From: Acidimicrobiales bacterium
GTDB taxonomy: Bacteria; Actinomycetota; Acidimicrobiia; Acidimicrobiales; UBA8190
Length of the DNA: 64,000 nucleotides
Assembly: GCA_030040015.1 (NCBI GenBank)
Contig: JASHUM010000095.1
Span: 16,197-80,196 of the forward strand
Direction: 5' to 3'
Part shown: positions 46,901-56,523 of the stretch, piece after piece
Layout of the letters: each line of letters begins with the position of its first letter
How positions within the stretch are numbered: position 1 is the stretch's first letter
The notes under the pieces: generated by a model
Database searches by the model: none
The model's input: the letters and a program-made list of their open reading frames with translations, nothing else
What the model was told of the DNA's origin: nothing
Program-made: the position numbers and the translations under genes

Positions 46901-47476
46901 ATGGTCGCAGCGGTGGGGGGCAGGACGGTGAAGCGGTCGTCGGGTGCGCCGGCGCGCCCCGGGCGCTTTCCGGGCCCCGGTGAGCTGGGCCGTCTCGCCT
47001 CCGGCCTGCTGGGGGAGGCGCTGGCGAGCGACGACGCCGAAGCCGGGGGCCTGCGCGCCGACGACCTGCTCGCCGACACCGACTCCGCCGTGGCCTTGCT
47101 CGGTGACCCGGCGGCGTGGCCGGCGGCTCGCAACGCCGTCGTGCAGCGTTACGGCCGGGTCGGGGCACTCCTGGTCGTGGGGTACGAGGGCAGATGGCGC
47201 CGGCGCCGCGGTCTCGGCGGCGGGCCCAACCCGCCGGCCCTCGAGACGCTGATCGACCGGTTCGCGGCGCTGAGCGCCGAGGGGCTCGACGAGTTGCTCG
47301 CCGGGATCGAGCGCGCCGAGGGTCTCGACGCCGACGAGGAGTCGCGAGCGGCGCGCCGGTGGATGCACGCCACCTACGCCGAGGCGGCGCGCGACGGCAC
47401 CGACGCCGCTCATCGCGCCTACATGGCCGCGCTCGACGCCGTCATGCGCCAGGCCGCACGCCACCTGGCTTCCTGA
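46901..47476 (+). CDS. Hypothetical protein
   Basis: ORF 46793..47476; start near the Met at 46901 preferred because upstream codons overlap the inverted repeat and 18-bp repeats. Confidence 0.5.
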   Translation: MVAAVGGRTVKRSSGAPARPGRFPGPGELGRLASGLLGEALASDDAEAGGLRADDLLADTDSAVALLGDPAAWPAARNAVVQRYGRVGALLVVGYEGRWRRRRGLGGGPNPPALETLIDRFAALSAEGLDELLAGIERAEGLDADEESRAARRWMHATYAEAARDGTDAAHRAYMAALDAVMRQAARHLAS

Positions 47477-47532
47477 ACCCAGCGGAGGCCGGCCCCGTCC
47501 GGGGGCCCGCCTACGATGCCAGCGAGGCCGCC

Positions 47533-48420
47533 ATGCTCGACTATCACCTCCACCTCTGGCCGCACGGGGAGCGGGCTGTCGGGCCCACCCTGGAGCACGT
47601 CGCCTCCTACTGCGAGCGTGCCGCCCAGATGGGCGTGCGCGAGGTGGCACTCACCGAGCACCTGTTCCGCTTCCGTGACGCCGATCGGGTGCTGCGCGGC
47701 TTCTGGGACGACGACCCTGACCCGGCACTGGCGGCGTCGATGGCCCATTACTGGGACGGGCACACCGACGCCGATCTCGACGCCTACGTGAGTTGCGTGC
47801 TGGCGGCCAAGGACGCCGGGCTTCCGGTCGTGCTCGGCCTCGAGGTCGACTACTACGCCGGGCGCATGGACCAGGTGGCGGCGCTGCTCTCGGGCTTCCC
47901 CTTTGACGTGCTGCTCGGCTCGGTGCACTGGCTCGGGGCCTGGCGCTTCGACGACCTCGGTGACGAGCGGTCCATGGAGGAGTGGTCGGTGCGCGCCGTG
48001 GACGCCGCCTGGGACGACTACACGGGTGCCATCGAGGAGCTGGCCGCCAGCGGCACCTGTGACGTGCTCGCCCACCCCGATCTCGTCAAGGTCACCGGCC
48101 GGCGCCCGGTGTCACCCGAGGAGTGCTGGGACCGCCTGGCCGAGGCGGCCGCCGCCTCGGGCCTGGCCGCCGAGGTGTCCTCGGCTGGCTGGCGCAAGCC
48201 GGTCGACGCCGCCTACCCCGACGCCGGGCTCCTGGAGCGCTTCGTCGACCGGGGTGTCGCCTTCACCACCGCTTCCGACGCCCACCGCGTGAGCGACGTC
48301 GCCGAGCGCGTCGACGACCTGGCAGCCATGCTGCGCGCCGCCGGGGTCGAGGAGCTCGTCGCCTTCCGTGGCCGCGTGCCCCACCCGGTGCCCCTGGGAG
48401 CCGAAGTGACGACCCCGTGA
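47533..48420 (+). CDS. PHP-domain phosphoesterase (histidinol-phosphatase-like)
   Basis: MLDYHLHLWPHGE, VALTEHLFRF, GLEVDYYAGRMD, LAHPDLVKV, TASDAHR. Confidence 0.87.
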   Translation: MLDYHLHLWPHGERAVGPTLEHVASYCERAAQMGVREVALTEHLFRFRDADRVLRGFWDDDPDPALAASMAHYWDGHTDADLDAYVSCVLAAKDAGLPVVLGLEVDYYAGRMDQVAALLSGFPFDVLLGSVHWLGAWRFDDLGDERSMEEWSVRAVDAAWDDYTGAIEELAASGTCDVLAHPDLVKVTGRRPVSPEECWDRLAEAAAASGLAAEVSSAGWRKPVDAAYPDAGLLERFVDRGVAFTTASDAHRVSDVAERVDDLAAMLRAAGVEELVAFRGRVPHPVPLGAEVTTP

Positions 48421-49946
48421 AGAACCCCGCCGCCCTGGCCGCCCGCCACACCTCCCTCGACGCCGCCGAGCTCGACCACGTCCAGCGGCTGCTGGTCTCG
48501 TGGGGGGTGCTGGCCGACCTGTCCTTCTCGGACCTGCTCCTGCTGTCCTCGGCCGAGCGGGCCGGGCCCGAGCAGCTCGTGGTCCTGGGCCAGACCCGGC
48601 CCACCACCGGGGCGACGCTGCTGCGCCTCGACCTCGTGGGGGCTCTTCAACCCGCGGCCGAATGGCCGTGGGCGGTCCAGGCGCTCCAGAGCGGCCACAT
48701 CGTGACCGGCGTGGCCGCCGTGCCCGTGCCGGCGCCCATGCGCCAGACCGGCGCCGAGCTGACGACGGTGCCCGACACCGGAGAGGTGCCGGCCGTCCCC
48801 GAGACGGCCCGCCTCGAGTGCGTCCCGGTGCGTTTCGTCGACGAGCCCGTGGCGGTGATGGTCCGGGTCGGAGCTCTCGAAGGCCGGCGCCGAACGGGCC
48901 GGCTCGAGCGCGTGTATCGCGATCTGTACCAGCGCCTGATCGCCATGATGGTCACCGGCGACTACCCGTTCGCGGGTGAGGAGTTCACCACCGAGGACGC
49001 TCCCCGGGTGGGGGACGGGCTGGTCGTAGCCGACGCCGACGGCCGCTTCACCTACGCCTCGCCCAACGCCATGAGCGCCCTGCACCGCATGGGCGTGAGC
49101 GACGCTGCAGAGGGCGCGACCCTCCCCGACCTCGGCATCGAGTCCTTGGCCGTCGAGCGCGCCATCGACACCGGGGCGCCGGTCATCGAGGAGGTCGAGC
49201 GCCGGCCCGACGTGATCGTCCTGTTCCACTGCACGCCGCTTCTGGCCGAGGGTGCGGTCACCGGGGTCATGGTGTTGTTGCGCGACGTCACCGACCTGCG
49301 CCGGCTCGACCGCCTGCTTCTCTCCAAGGACGCGGCGATCCGCGAGGTGCACCATCGCGTGAAGAACAACCTGCAGACCATCTCGTCGCTGCTGCGGCTC
49401 CAGGCCCGGCGTCTGGAGCCGGGCAAGGGCCGAGAGGCCCTACGCGAGGCCGAGCGACGGGTGCGGTCCATCGCCCTCGTCCACGAGATCCTCTCCCGTG
49501 AGCCCGGCGACGAGGTGCCCTTCGACGAGATCGTGGCTTCGCTCGTGCGCATGACCGAGGACTCCGTCGTGACCAGCTGCCCGGTCGAGATCAAGGTGGC
49601 GGGGGACCTGGGCGAGGTTCCCGCCGACGTGGCCACGCCCTTGGCCGTGGTGCTGGCCGAGCTCCTGCAGAACGCCGTAGAGCACGCCTTTGGCGACCCC
49701 GGTGGCCCGGACCGGCCCGGACACGTGTCGGTCATGCTCGCCAACGACGGCTACGGGCTCACCATCGAGGTGCGTGACGACGGCCGGGGGCTCCCTCCCG
49801 GCTTCGACATCGAGGCCACGAACAGCTTGGGCCTCTCCATCGTGCGCGATCTGATCACCAGCCAGCTGGGCGGCATGATCGGCATGCGCAGCGAAGGCGG
49901 CACGGTCATCGACATCGACGTGCCGCTGCACGTCGATGGAAGCTGA
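48417..49946 (+). CDS. pdtaS: PdtaS-like sensor histidine kinase (GAF-PAS-HisKA_2)
   Basis: LLLSKDAAIREVHHRVKNNLQTISSLLRLQARRL; PAS VVADADGRFTYASPNAMSALHRMG; GTGA overlap with PHP gene. Confidence 0.87.
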   Translation: MKNPAALAARHTSLDAAELDHVQRLLVSWGVLADLSFSDLLLLSSAERAGPEQLVVLGQTRPTTGATLLRLDLVGALQPAAEWPWAVQALQSGHIVTGVAAVPVPAPMRQTGAELTTVPDTGEVPAVPETARLECVPVRFVDEPVAVMVRVGALEGRRRTGRLERVYRDLYQRLIAMMVTGDYPFAGEEFTTEDAPRVGDGLVVADADGRFTYASPNAMSALHRMGVSDAAEGATLPDLGIESLAVERAIDTGAPVIEEVERRPDVIVLFHCTPLLAEGAVTGVMVLLRDVTDLRRLDRLLLSKDAAIREVHHRVKNNLQTISSLLRLQARRLEPGKGREALREAERRVRSIALVHEILSREPGDEVPFDEIVASLVRMTEDSVVTSCPVEIKVAGDLGEVPADVATPLAVVLAELLQNAVEHAFGDPGGPDRPGHVSVMLANDGYGLTIEVRDDGRGLPPGFDIEATNSLGLSIVRDLITSQLGGMIGMRSEGGTVIDIDVPLHVDGS

Positions 49947-49983
49947 ACGGACCCGAACGGGCGCCGTGGTGACCTAGCGGTCG

Positions 49984-50688
49984 CTACGGGCCGATCGAGA
50001 AGCGGTAGCCGATGCCCCGAACGGTGTGCAGCCAGCGCGGCGTCGAGGGGTCGCCCTCGAGCTTGAGCCGTAACCGGCGGACGTGCTCAGTCACCGTGGC
50101 CGGGTCCTGCCACTCCTGCGTCGACCCCCACACGTGCTCGAGCAGTTCCTCGCGGCTGAACACCTGGTCCGGTGCCCCGGCCAAGAAGGCGAGCAGGTCG
50201 AACTCCTTGGGGGTGAGCTCCACGACCTTGCCGTCGACCTCGACGCGATGGGCGGAGCGGTCGACGACCAGCCCGTCGTGCTCGATGCGGCTGGTGGACG
50301 GCGACTGTTGGCCCCGGCGGAGCACGGCCCGGATGCGCGCCTCGAGCTCGGGGAGCGAGCACGGCTTGACCACGTAGTCGTCGGCTCCGAGATCGAGCAC
50401 CCGCACCCGCTCGGCCTCCTCGGAGCGGCCCGTGAGGACGATCACGGGAAGGGCGCTGTCGCGCCGGAGCCTGGCCAGGACCTCCTCGCCGTCGAGCCCG
50501 GGAAGCCCCAGGTCCAGCACCACCAGGTCGTATCGCCCCAGGCTGGCCTCCCGGAGGGTGGCGGGCCCGTCGGCCGCCTCGCCCACCTGGTAGCCGACGC
50601 GCTGGAGGAAGAGGCGTGTCGCCGTCCTGCTGGCCGGGTCGTCCTCGGCCACCAGAACGGTGTGGTCCTCTTCGGTCATCGTCACCAT
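49984..50688 (-). CDS. OmpR-family response regulator
   Basis: VLVAEDDPASRTATRLFL, DLVVLDLGLPGLDGEEVL, LTPKEFDLLAFL, HTVRGIGYRF. Confidence 0.93.
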   Translation of the reverse strand: MVTMTEEDHTVLVAEDDPASRTATRLFLQRVGYQVGEAADGPATLREASLGRYDLVVLDLGLPGLDGEEVLARLRRDSALPVIVLTGRSEEAERVRVLDLGADDYVVKPCSLPELEARIRAVLRRGQQSPSTSRIEHDGLVVDRSAHRVEVDGKVVELTPKEFDLLAFLAGAPDQVFSREELLEHVWGSTQEWQDPATVTEHVRRLRLKLEGDPSTPRWLHTVRGIGYRFSIGP

Positions 50689-50803
50689 CCTCAGCCCCCC
50701 TCCTTCGGGTGGTGAGCCGGCCGCCCGGCTCCAAGGTGATGCCTTACCCGCATTGTTGCCGCTCTGTGCACCCGGTGGGTGATGTGTGCCTATTTTCCTG
50801 GGC

Positions 50804-53206
50804 TTACGAGGGGGTGGGCGCCCGTCGGGCCAGCTGGTCGTCCACGAGGTGGAGCAGCGCCCCGACGTCCACCGGCTTGGTCAGGTATCCCTCGACCCCC
50901 TGGTCGAGCATGCGCCGGATGCGCTCGGGCGTTGCGTCTGCGCTCACCACCACGACTTTTGTGTCGGCCAGTTCCGGCATGGCCTTGACCCGGTACAACA
51001 TCTCGTCCCCGCTCAAGTCGGGGAGGTGAAGGTCCAGGAGCACCAGGTCGGGGCGGTGCTGGCGGGCCAGCTCGAGGCCGAGGTGGGCGTCCCCGGCCTG
51101 GAGGAGGCGGACCTCGGGCCGCCGCCCGAGCACGAGCGCCACCAACGAGGCATTGGAGGCGTCGTCCTCGACGTGGAGGACGACCAGACGGGAGGCGACG
51201 GGCTCCTCGGGCGGTCGACCGCCGGCCACGGCAACCGGGGCCGCCGGTCGCCGGGCACGCCGGGGAGCCCGCTTCGGGGCGCCGTCACCAACGGGAGCCT
51301 CGGGCCTCCCGGGAGCCTCGGCCACGGGGACGACGTGGAGCTCGACCCAGAACGTCGACCCGTGCCCGGGAGCGGACTCCACGCCGATGGAGCCCCCCAT
51401 CACCTCGACGAGTTGCTTGGAGAGCGCCAGGCCCACACCCGTTCCCTCCACGCCGGACCGCTCGGCGCCGAGACGGGAGAACGGCACGAACAGGCGGTCC
51501 TGCTGCTCGGGCGGTATGCCCGGCCCCGTGTCGTGGACCGAGAAGCGCACCTTGTCCCCGGGCACCGGCGACGTCCGGAAGGCGACGGTCCCTCCCGGCT
51601 CGTTGTACTTGACCGCGTTCGAACCCAAGTTGAGGAGCACCTGGAGGAGTCGCTGGCGGTCGGCGCGCACGTAGCGGTCCCGTTCGCCTCCCGGCTCCAC
51701 CATCATGTGCACCGCCGCCGACTCGGCTACCGGCCCCAACAACGTCGTCACCTCCTCGAGCACCTCGCCGACGAGGACGGCCTCGGGGGACACGGTGAGC
51801 TGTCCGGCCTCGATGCGGGCGATGTCGAGGACCTCGTTGATGAGCGAGAGCAGGTGCTGACCGGCCCGCTGGATCTGGTCGACGCTGCTCGACTGCTCGG
51901 AGGGCAGGTCGTCGAGCTCGAGCAACTGGGCGAACCCCAGGATGGCGTTGAGCGGGGTGCGCAGCTCGTGGCTCATCCGGGACAGGAACTGGCTCTTGGC
52001 CTCGCTGGCCCGCTCGGCCGCCACCGTGGCCCGGCGCAGCGAGTGCTCGAGGCCGACCCGGTCGGTGATGTCCCGGGAAACCGTCACCGTGCCCGTCACC
52101 TTGCCGTCCTCGTCGAGGATGGGCCGGGCCCGTGTCTCGAAGGTGCGATATCCCGCTCCGCCGTCGGCCCGGCCCGTGGTGACGACCGGCTCGAGGTCGC
52201 GCTCGCCGGTCAGGCAGCGCTCGATCAGGGCGTGCAGGGCGCTCACGTCCTCGCGGCGCAGCCGCTGTCCCGACGTCTCGTCCCTGGGCCGGCCCGGTGC
52301 CGGAGTCGTCCCGCTCACCCCCACCACTTCGGCCAGGGCCGAGCTGGCCAGGAGCACCTTTCCCTTGGCGTCGCGCACGACGATGGTGTCGGGAGAGGCG
52401 TGGAAGATCGACTCCAGCGTCTGGCGCCGCTCCTCGGCGGCGCGCTGGGCGGCGCGCTGGGCCGAGACGTCGACCAGGTACCCGCTCACCGTTCGTGGCA
52501 TGCCCAGGTCGTCGGTCTCCACGGCGTACAAGGCGTCCACCTCGTGCCAGGGCGCGTCGTCGGCGTTGCGACAACGAAGCGTGAGTGACAGGCGGTCCTC
52601 GCCGTGGCGCAGCTTCTCGATCAGGCCCTGCCGCAGCCGCGTCTGGTCCTCGTGGTGGAAGCGGGTCACGACCGCACCGGTGTCGGCCATGATCTCGGCA
52701 GGGGAGACGCCGAGAAGTGCTTCGGCGTTGGCGCTGGCGTAGGTGAAGCGTCGTGACGGGACGTCGTAGCGCAGCGAGACCACGGGCGAGGCGGTGAGGA
52801 TGTCGGTCAGCTCGGCGCGCACCCGGGCCGCCTCTTGGGCGTGCACCCGCACCTGGACCACGGCGTCGTGGAGGCGACTGGCCAGGCGGCCGATCTCGTC
52901 ACGCCCGACGGGCTCCGGCCCGCCCCAGACGCCCTCGATGCGCCCGGCGTCCTGCTCGAGGTTCTTGAGCCTCTGCACGACACCGGTGGTGAAGAGGTGC
53001 CACAGCGTGCCCCCGGCCACGACTGCCACCACCACGGCGGCGAGGTCGATGTCGCGCTGCCAGGGCCGGGAGGTGAGAAGGGCCGACACCACTGCGGCGA
53101 CGCCGAGGACGATCGTTGGGACGAGCGTGACCGCGAGCGTCTTGGAGCGGATCGATCGGTCCAGCCACCGAATGCGGGGCCGTCGCCTGCGTTCCATCTC
53201 GGTCAT
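50804..53206 (-). CDS. Hybrid sensor histidine kinase with PAS domains and C-terminal receiver
   Basis: FLSRMSHELRTPLNAILGFAQLLE, LGSNAVKYNE, DTGPGIPPE, C-terminal DLVLLDLHLPDLSGDEMLYRV. Confidence 0.93.
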   Translation of the reverse strand: MTEMERRRRPRIRWLDRSIRSKTLAVTLVPTIVLGVAAVVSALLTSRPWQRDIDLAAVVVAVVAGGTLWHLFTTGVVQRLKNLEQDAGRIEGVWGGPEPVGRDEIGRLASRLHDAVVQVRVHAQEAARVRAELTDILTASPVVSLRYDVPSRRFTYASANAEALLGVSPAEIMADTGAVVTRFHHEDQTRLRQGLIEKLRHGEDRLSLTLRCRNADDAPWHEVDALYAVETDDLGMPRTVSGYLVDVSAQRAAQRAAEERRQTLESIFHASPDTIVVRDAKGKVLLASSALAEVVGVSGTTPAPGRPRDETSGQRLRREDVSALHALIERCLTGERDLEPVVTTGRADGGAGYRTFETRARPILDEDGKVTGTVTVSRDITDRVGLEHSLRRATVAAERASEAKSQFLSRMSHELRTPLNAILGFAQLLELDDLPSEQSSSVDQIQRAGQHLLSLINEVLDIARIEAGQLTVSPEAVLVGEVLEEVTTLLGPVAESAAVHMMVEPGGERDRYVRADRQRLLQVLLNLGSNAVKYNEPGGTVAFRTSPVPGDKVRFSVHDTGPGIPPEQQDRLFVPFSRLGAERSGVEGTGVGLALSKQLVEVMGGSIGVESAPGHGSTFWVELHVVPVAEAPGRPEAPVGDGAPKRAPRRARRPAAPVAVAGGRPPEEPVASRLVVLHVEDDASNASLVALVLGRRPEVRLLQAGDAHLGLELARQHRPDLVLLDLHLPDLSGDEMLYRVKAMPELADTKVVVVSADATPERIRRMLDQGVEGYLTKPVDVGALLHLVDDQLARRAPTPS

Positions 53207-53280
53207 GGCGATCCACCCCTCGCCGCGTACGGCTCGCCGGATGCCGAGAATACCCAGGTGATCGCGTCTTGACGCGCAGA

Positions 53281-53303
53281 GGCCCCGGGATCAGCCCGGG
53301 GCC
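53281..53303 (-). terminator. Hairpin downstream of whiB (possible terminator)
   Basis: GGCCCCGGG-ATCAG-CCCGGGGCC perfect 9-bp stem; second 6-bp hairpin at 53313..53329; no clear U tract. Confidence 0.5.
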
Positions 53304-53340
53304 CGGATGTTCGCCGGCACGATGCCGGCAATGGGTCAGT

Positions 53341-53631
53341 TCAAGAAGCGCGCCGTCGAGCCGCCAGCCACGCCTTGCGGAGCTTGCGACGCTCCTCCTC
53401 CGACGTCCCGCCCCACACGCCCGACTCCTGGTTGGTGGCCAGGGCGAACTCGAGGCATGGTTCGGTGACCTCACACGCACGACACACCCGTTTTGCCGCC
53501 TCGATCTGGTCGATGGCCGGGCCCGTCGTCCCCACGGGGAAGAAGAGGTCCGGCTCGGTGTGACGACAGGCAGCGACCTTTCGCCAGTCGTCCGCGTCCC
53601 ACTCCACCGAGCGGTTCCACATCAGTGCCAC
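53341..53631 (-). CDS. whiB1: WhiB family Fe-S regulator (WhiB1-like)
   Basis: DWRKVAACRHTEPDLFFPVGTTGPAIDQIEAAKRVCRACEVTEPCLEFALATNQESGVWGGTSEEERRKLR; GGAGGAGG before GTG start. Confidence 0.9.
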   Translation of the reverse strand: MALMWNRSVEWDADDWRKVAACRHTEPDLFFPVGTTGPAIDQIEAAKRVCRACEVTEPCLEFALATNQESGVWGGTSEEERRKLRKAWLAARRRAS

Positions 53632-53674
53632 GATGCCCTCCTCCGGTACCGTGCACGAGCTGGGCTGTGCTTCT

Positions 53675-53690
53675 TGTGAATCAGTTCACA
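53675..53690. promoter_or_regulatory. CRP/GlxR-type site
   Basis: TGTGAATCAGTTCACA = perfect TGTGA-N6-TCACA dyad, 43 bp upstream of whiB start. Confidence 0.7.
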
Positions 53691-53797
53691 TGGCTGGCCA
53701 CGGAAGTTGACCGCCAATACGAGAACCGGGTCTAGTTCGTGAACGTACTCCCAAGCGCTCGGGCCCGCAAGCACAGGCCCAGTCGAATGACGGTGAG

Positions 53798-54571
53798 ATG
53801 CATCGGAGGGCGCTCGAAGTGCAGGAGATCGCTCGACAGTGGCCACGGCGGGGCGCCGATACCCCAACGGCGGTGCTGGCACACCGCGGAGCGGGCCCGG
53901 GTCGGGAGAACACGTTGGAGTCCTTCGCCGCGGCGCTGGGGGCCGGGGCGGACGGGGTCGAGCTCGACGTCCGGTGCAGCGCCAGCGGCACCGCCGTCGT
54001 TCTCCACGACGCCGAGGTCCCGGGGATGGGACCCCTGCACCTGCTCGAGGACGCCGAGCTGCCCGTCTGGCTACCCACCTTGGAGGAGGCCCTGGCCACC
54101 TGCGCAGGCGCCGTCGTCGACGTCGAGGTGAAGGGCTCGCCAGCAGATGGGGTGGGCGTTCCCCCGGCGGAGCACGTCGCAGCGGTGGTCGCCGGCGTGG
54201 TGGGGGAGGCGTTGGCGGGACCGGCCGCACCGAGCAGGGTGTTCGTCTCGTCGTTCTGGCCTCCCGCCCTCGAGGCCGTGCGGACGGCGCGGCCGGAGCT
54301 GCGCACCGGGTTGTTGGTGCATCCCGCCCTCGATGCCGCTGACGCCTTGGCCATGGCCGCCGATCTGGGTGCCTCCGTGCTGCTGCCCTTCCGGGCCCAG
54401 GTGGACGGGGCGCTGGTGCGATCGGCCCACGACCGGGGGATTGCCGTGTGGGCGTGGACGGTCAACGAGCGGGCCGACCTCGACGCGGTGGGTGGGGCCG
54501 GCGTCGACGGGGTGATCACCGACCGCGTCGATCTCGCCTTGGAGGTGCTCCGGGACCCGCCGGCCTCGTGA
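53798..54571 (+). CDS. Glycerophosphodiester phosphodiesterase
   Basis: VLAHRGAGPGRENTLESFAAALGAGADGVELDVRCSASGTAVVLHD. Confidence 0.93.
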   Translation: MHRRALEVQEIARQWPRRGADTPTAVLAHRGAGPGRENTLESFAAALGAGADGVELDVRCSASGTAVVLHDAEVPGMGPLHLLEDAELPVWLPTLEEALATCAGAVVDVEVKGSPADGVGVPPAEHVAAVVAGVVGEALAGPAAPSRVFVSSFWPPALEAVRTARPELRTGLLVHPALDAADALAMAADLGASVLLPFRAQVDGALVRSAHDRGIAVWAWTVNERADLDAVGGAGVDGVITDRVDLALEVLRDPPAS

Positions 54572-54623
54572 CTCGGAGGGGTGGATTGGTCCAGCCCCGG
54601 CATCCTCGGGAACAATCGAGTCC

Positions 54624-55403
54624 ATGAACGTCGCAGTCTGCGTGAAGCAGATCCCCGACCCGGCCGCGCCCCAGGCCCTGGACCCGGGGACGAACACCCT
54701 GGTCCGGGAAGGGAAGTTGATCCTGGACGACTCCGACGCCTATGGCGTGGAGATGGGGCTGCAGCTTGCCGAGCAGGCAGGCGGTGGCGAGGTCACGCTC
54801 GTGTCCATGGCGCCGGGAGGGGAGACCTCGGGCCTGCGCACGGCGCTCGCCATGGGGGCGGCCAAGGCCATCTTGGTGAGCGACGACGCCCTGAAGGGCT
54901 CCGACGCCCTGGCCACGGCCAAGGTCCTGGCCAAGGCGCTCGAGCGCGCCCAGCCCGACCTGATCATCGCCGCCACCGAGTCCACCGACGGCTACACCGG
55001 CACCACTCCGGTCCAGGTCGCCCAGATCCTCGGCATGCCGTCGGTCACCTTCGCCAAGAAGGTGTCGGTCGCCGAGGGCAAGGTCAAGGTCGAGCGCCAG
55101 ACCGAGACGGGCTACGACGAGGTCGAATGTCCGCTGCCCGCCGTGGTGACCGTCACCGCCGGTGTCGTCGAGCCTCGGTACCCCTCCTTCAAGGGCATCA
55201 TGGCGGCCAAGTCCAAGCCGGTGGACCAGCTCACGGTGGCCGATCTGGGCATCGACGTCGGACAGGTGGGGCAGAGCGGCGCCCGACAGGAGGTCACCGA
55301 CGTGGCCGACGCCGAGGCGCGCGCCTCGGGCGAGATCGTCGTGGACGACGGCGACGCCTACGAGAAGGTGATCGCCTTCCTCGAGCAGCTCAAGCTGGTC
55401 TGA
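54624..55403 (+). CDS. etfB: Electron transfer flavoprotein subunit beta
   Basis: MNVAVCVKQIPDP, DAYGVEMGLQLAE, ATESTDGYTGTTPVQVAQILG. Confidence 0.95.
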   Translation: MNVAVCVKQIPDPAAPQALDPGTNTLVREGKLILDDSDAYGVEMGLQLAEQAGGGEVTLVSMAPGGETSGLRTALAMGAAKAILVSDDALKGSDALATAKVLAKALERAQPDLIIAATESTDGYTGTTPVQVAQILGMPSVTFAKKVSVAEGKVKVERQTETGYDEVECPLPAVVTVTAGVVEPRYPSFKGIMAAKSKPVDQLTVADLGIDVGQVGQSGARQEVTDVADAEARASGEIVVDDGDAYEKVIAFLEQLKLV

Positions 55404-55444
55404 GCCGGACACCGACGCAGAGCGAAGCAGGGAGACGCACACAC

Positions 55445-56416
55445 ATGTCCATCGAGAAGGTCTGGGTCGTCGCCGAGGTCGTGGACGGCAACCCCATCAC
55501 CACAACCTTGGAGCTCCTCACCCATGCACGCTCGCTCGGGTCGACGGTGGAGGCCGTCGCCTGGGGCCCCGACACGGCGAAGGCCGCGGGTGAGCTCGGC
55601 AACTTCGGTGCCACCACGGTGCACGACGTGGGAGACATCGGCGACGCGCTGCCCGGCGTGCCCGTGGCGGCCGCCATCGCCGCCTTGGTGCAAGGAGGGA
55701 ACCGGCCCGACGTGGTGCTCGTCCCCACCACCTACGACGGCCGGGACGTCGCCGGGCGCCTGTCGGTCATGCTCGACCTCCCCGTCATCACCAACGTGGT
55801 GGGCCTGAGCGCAGACGGCGACGACGTCCGCTCGGAGCACGGTCTCTTCGGTGGGGCCAAGGTGGCCAAGGCCCGCTTCACCGGTGAGCGGCCGTGGATC
55901 TTCGTGGTGCGGGCCAAGTCCTTCGCCGCCGAGCCCTCCGGTGGCGCCGCCGCCGAGCTGGTGCAGGCCCCGGTGCCCGACCTGGGAGTCACCAACGCGG
56001 CCAAGGTCCTGTCCCGCCACGTCGAGGAGCAGAGCGGCCCCAAGCTGGACGAGGCCGACGTGGTCGTCTCCGGTGGCCGCGGCCTGGGCGGGGCCGAGCA
56101 CTACGCCTTGATCGAAGAGCTGGCCAAGCTGCTCAAGGGTGCAGCCGGGGCGAGCCGGGCCATCGTGGACGCCGGATGGGTGCCCTATTCGCACCAGGTG
56201 GGGCAGACGGGCAAGACGGTGAAGCCCACCCTCTACATCGCCTGTGGCATCTCGGGGGCCACCCAGCACCTGGTGGGCATGAAGGGCTCCAAGAACATCG
56301 TGGCCATCAACAAGGACCAGGACGCCCCCATCTTCTCCGTGGCCGACCTCGGGGTGGTGGGTGACGTCCACAAGGTCGTCCCAAAGCTGATCGAGGCGCT
56401 CAAGGCTCGTCAATGA
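55445..56416 (+). CDS. etfA: Electron transfer flavoprotein subunit alpha
   Basis: [85 protein letters not shown]. Confidence 0.96.
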   Translation: MSIEKVWVVAEVVDGNPITTTLELLTHARSLGSTVEAVAWGPDTAKAAGELGNFGATTVHDVGDIGDALPGVPVAAAIAALVQGGNRPDVVLVPTTYDGRDVAGRLSVMLDLPVITNVVGLSADGDDVRSEHGLFGGAKVAKARFTGERPWIFVVRAKSFAAEPSGGAAAELVQAPVPDLGVTNAAKVLSRHVEEQSGPKLDEADVVVSGGRGLGGAEHYALIEELAKLLKGAAGASRAIVDAGWVPYSHQVGQTGKTVKPTLYIACGISGATQHLVGMKGSKNIVAINKDQDAPIFSVADLGVVGDVHKVVPKLIEALKARQ

Positions 56417-56523
56417 CGGGTGCCGGGGTGGGGTGTCCTCCCCGGCGACGCAACGGCATGTCGCGCTAGCCTGCCGGCGCGAGCGGCGCCGCTCGGGCTC
56501 CGCTCAGGGCAAGAGCACCAACC

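Noticed and set aside
53691-53797. TTGACC-N18-TCTAGT promoter for the GDPD gene
   Set aside because: Plausible -35/-10 spacing by eye only; too weak to list without TSS data.
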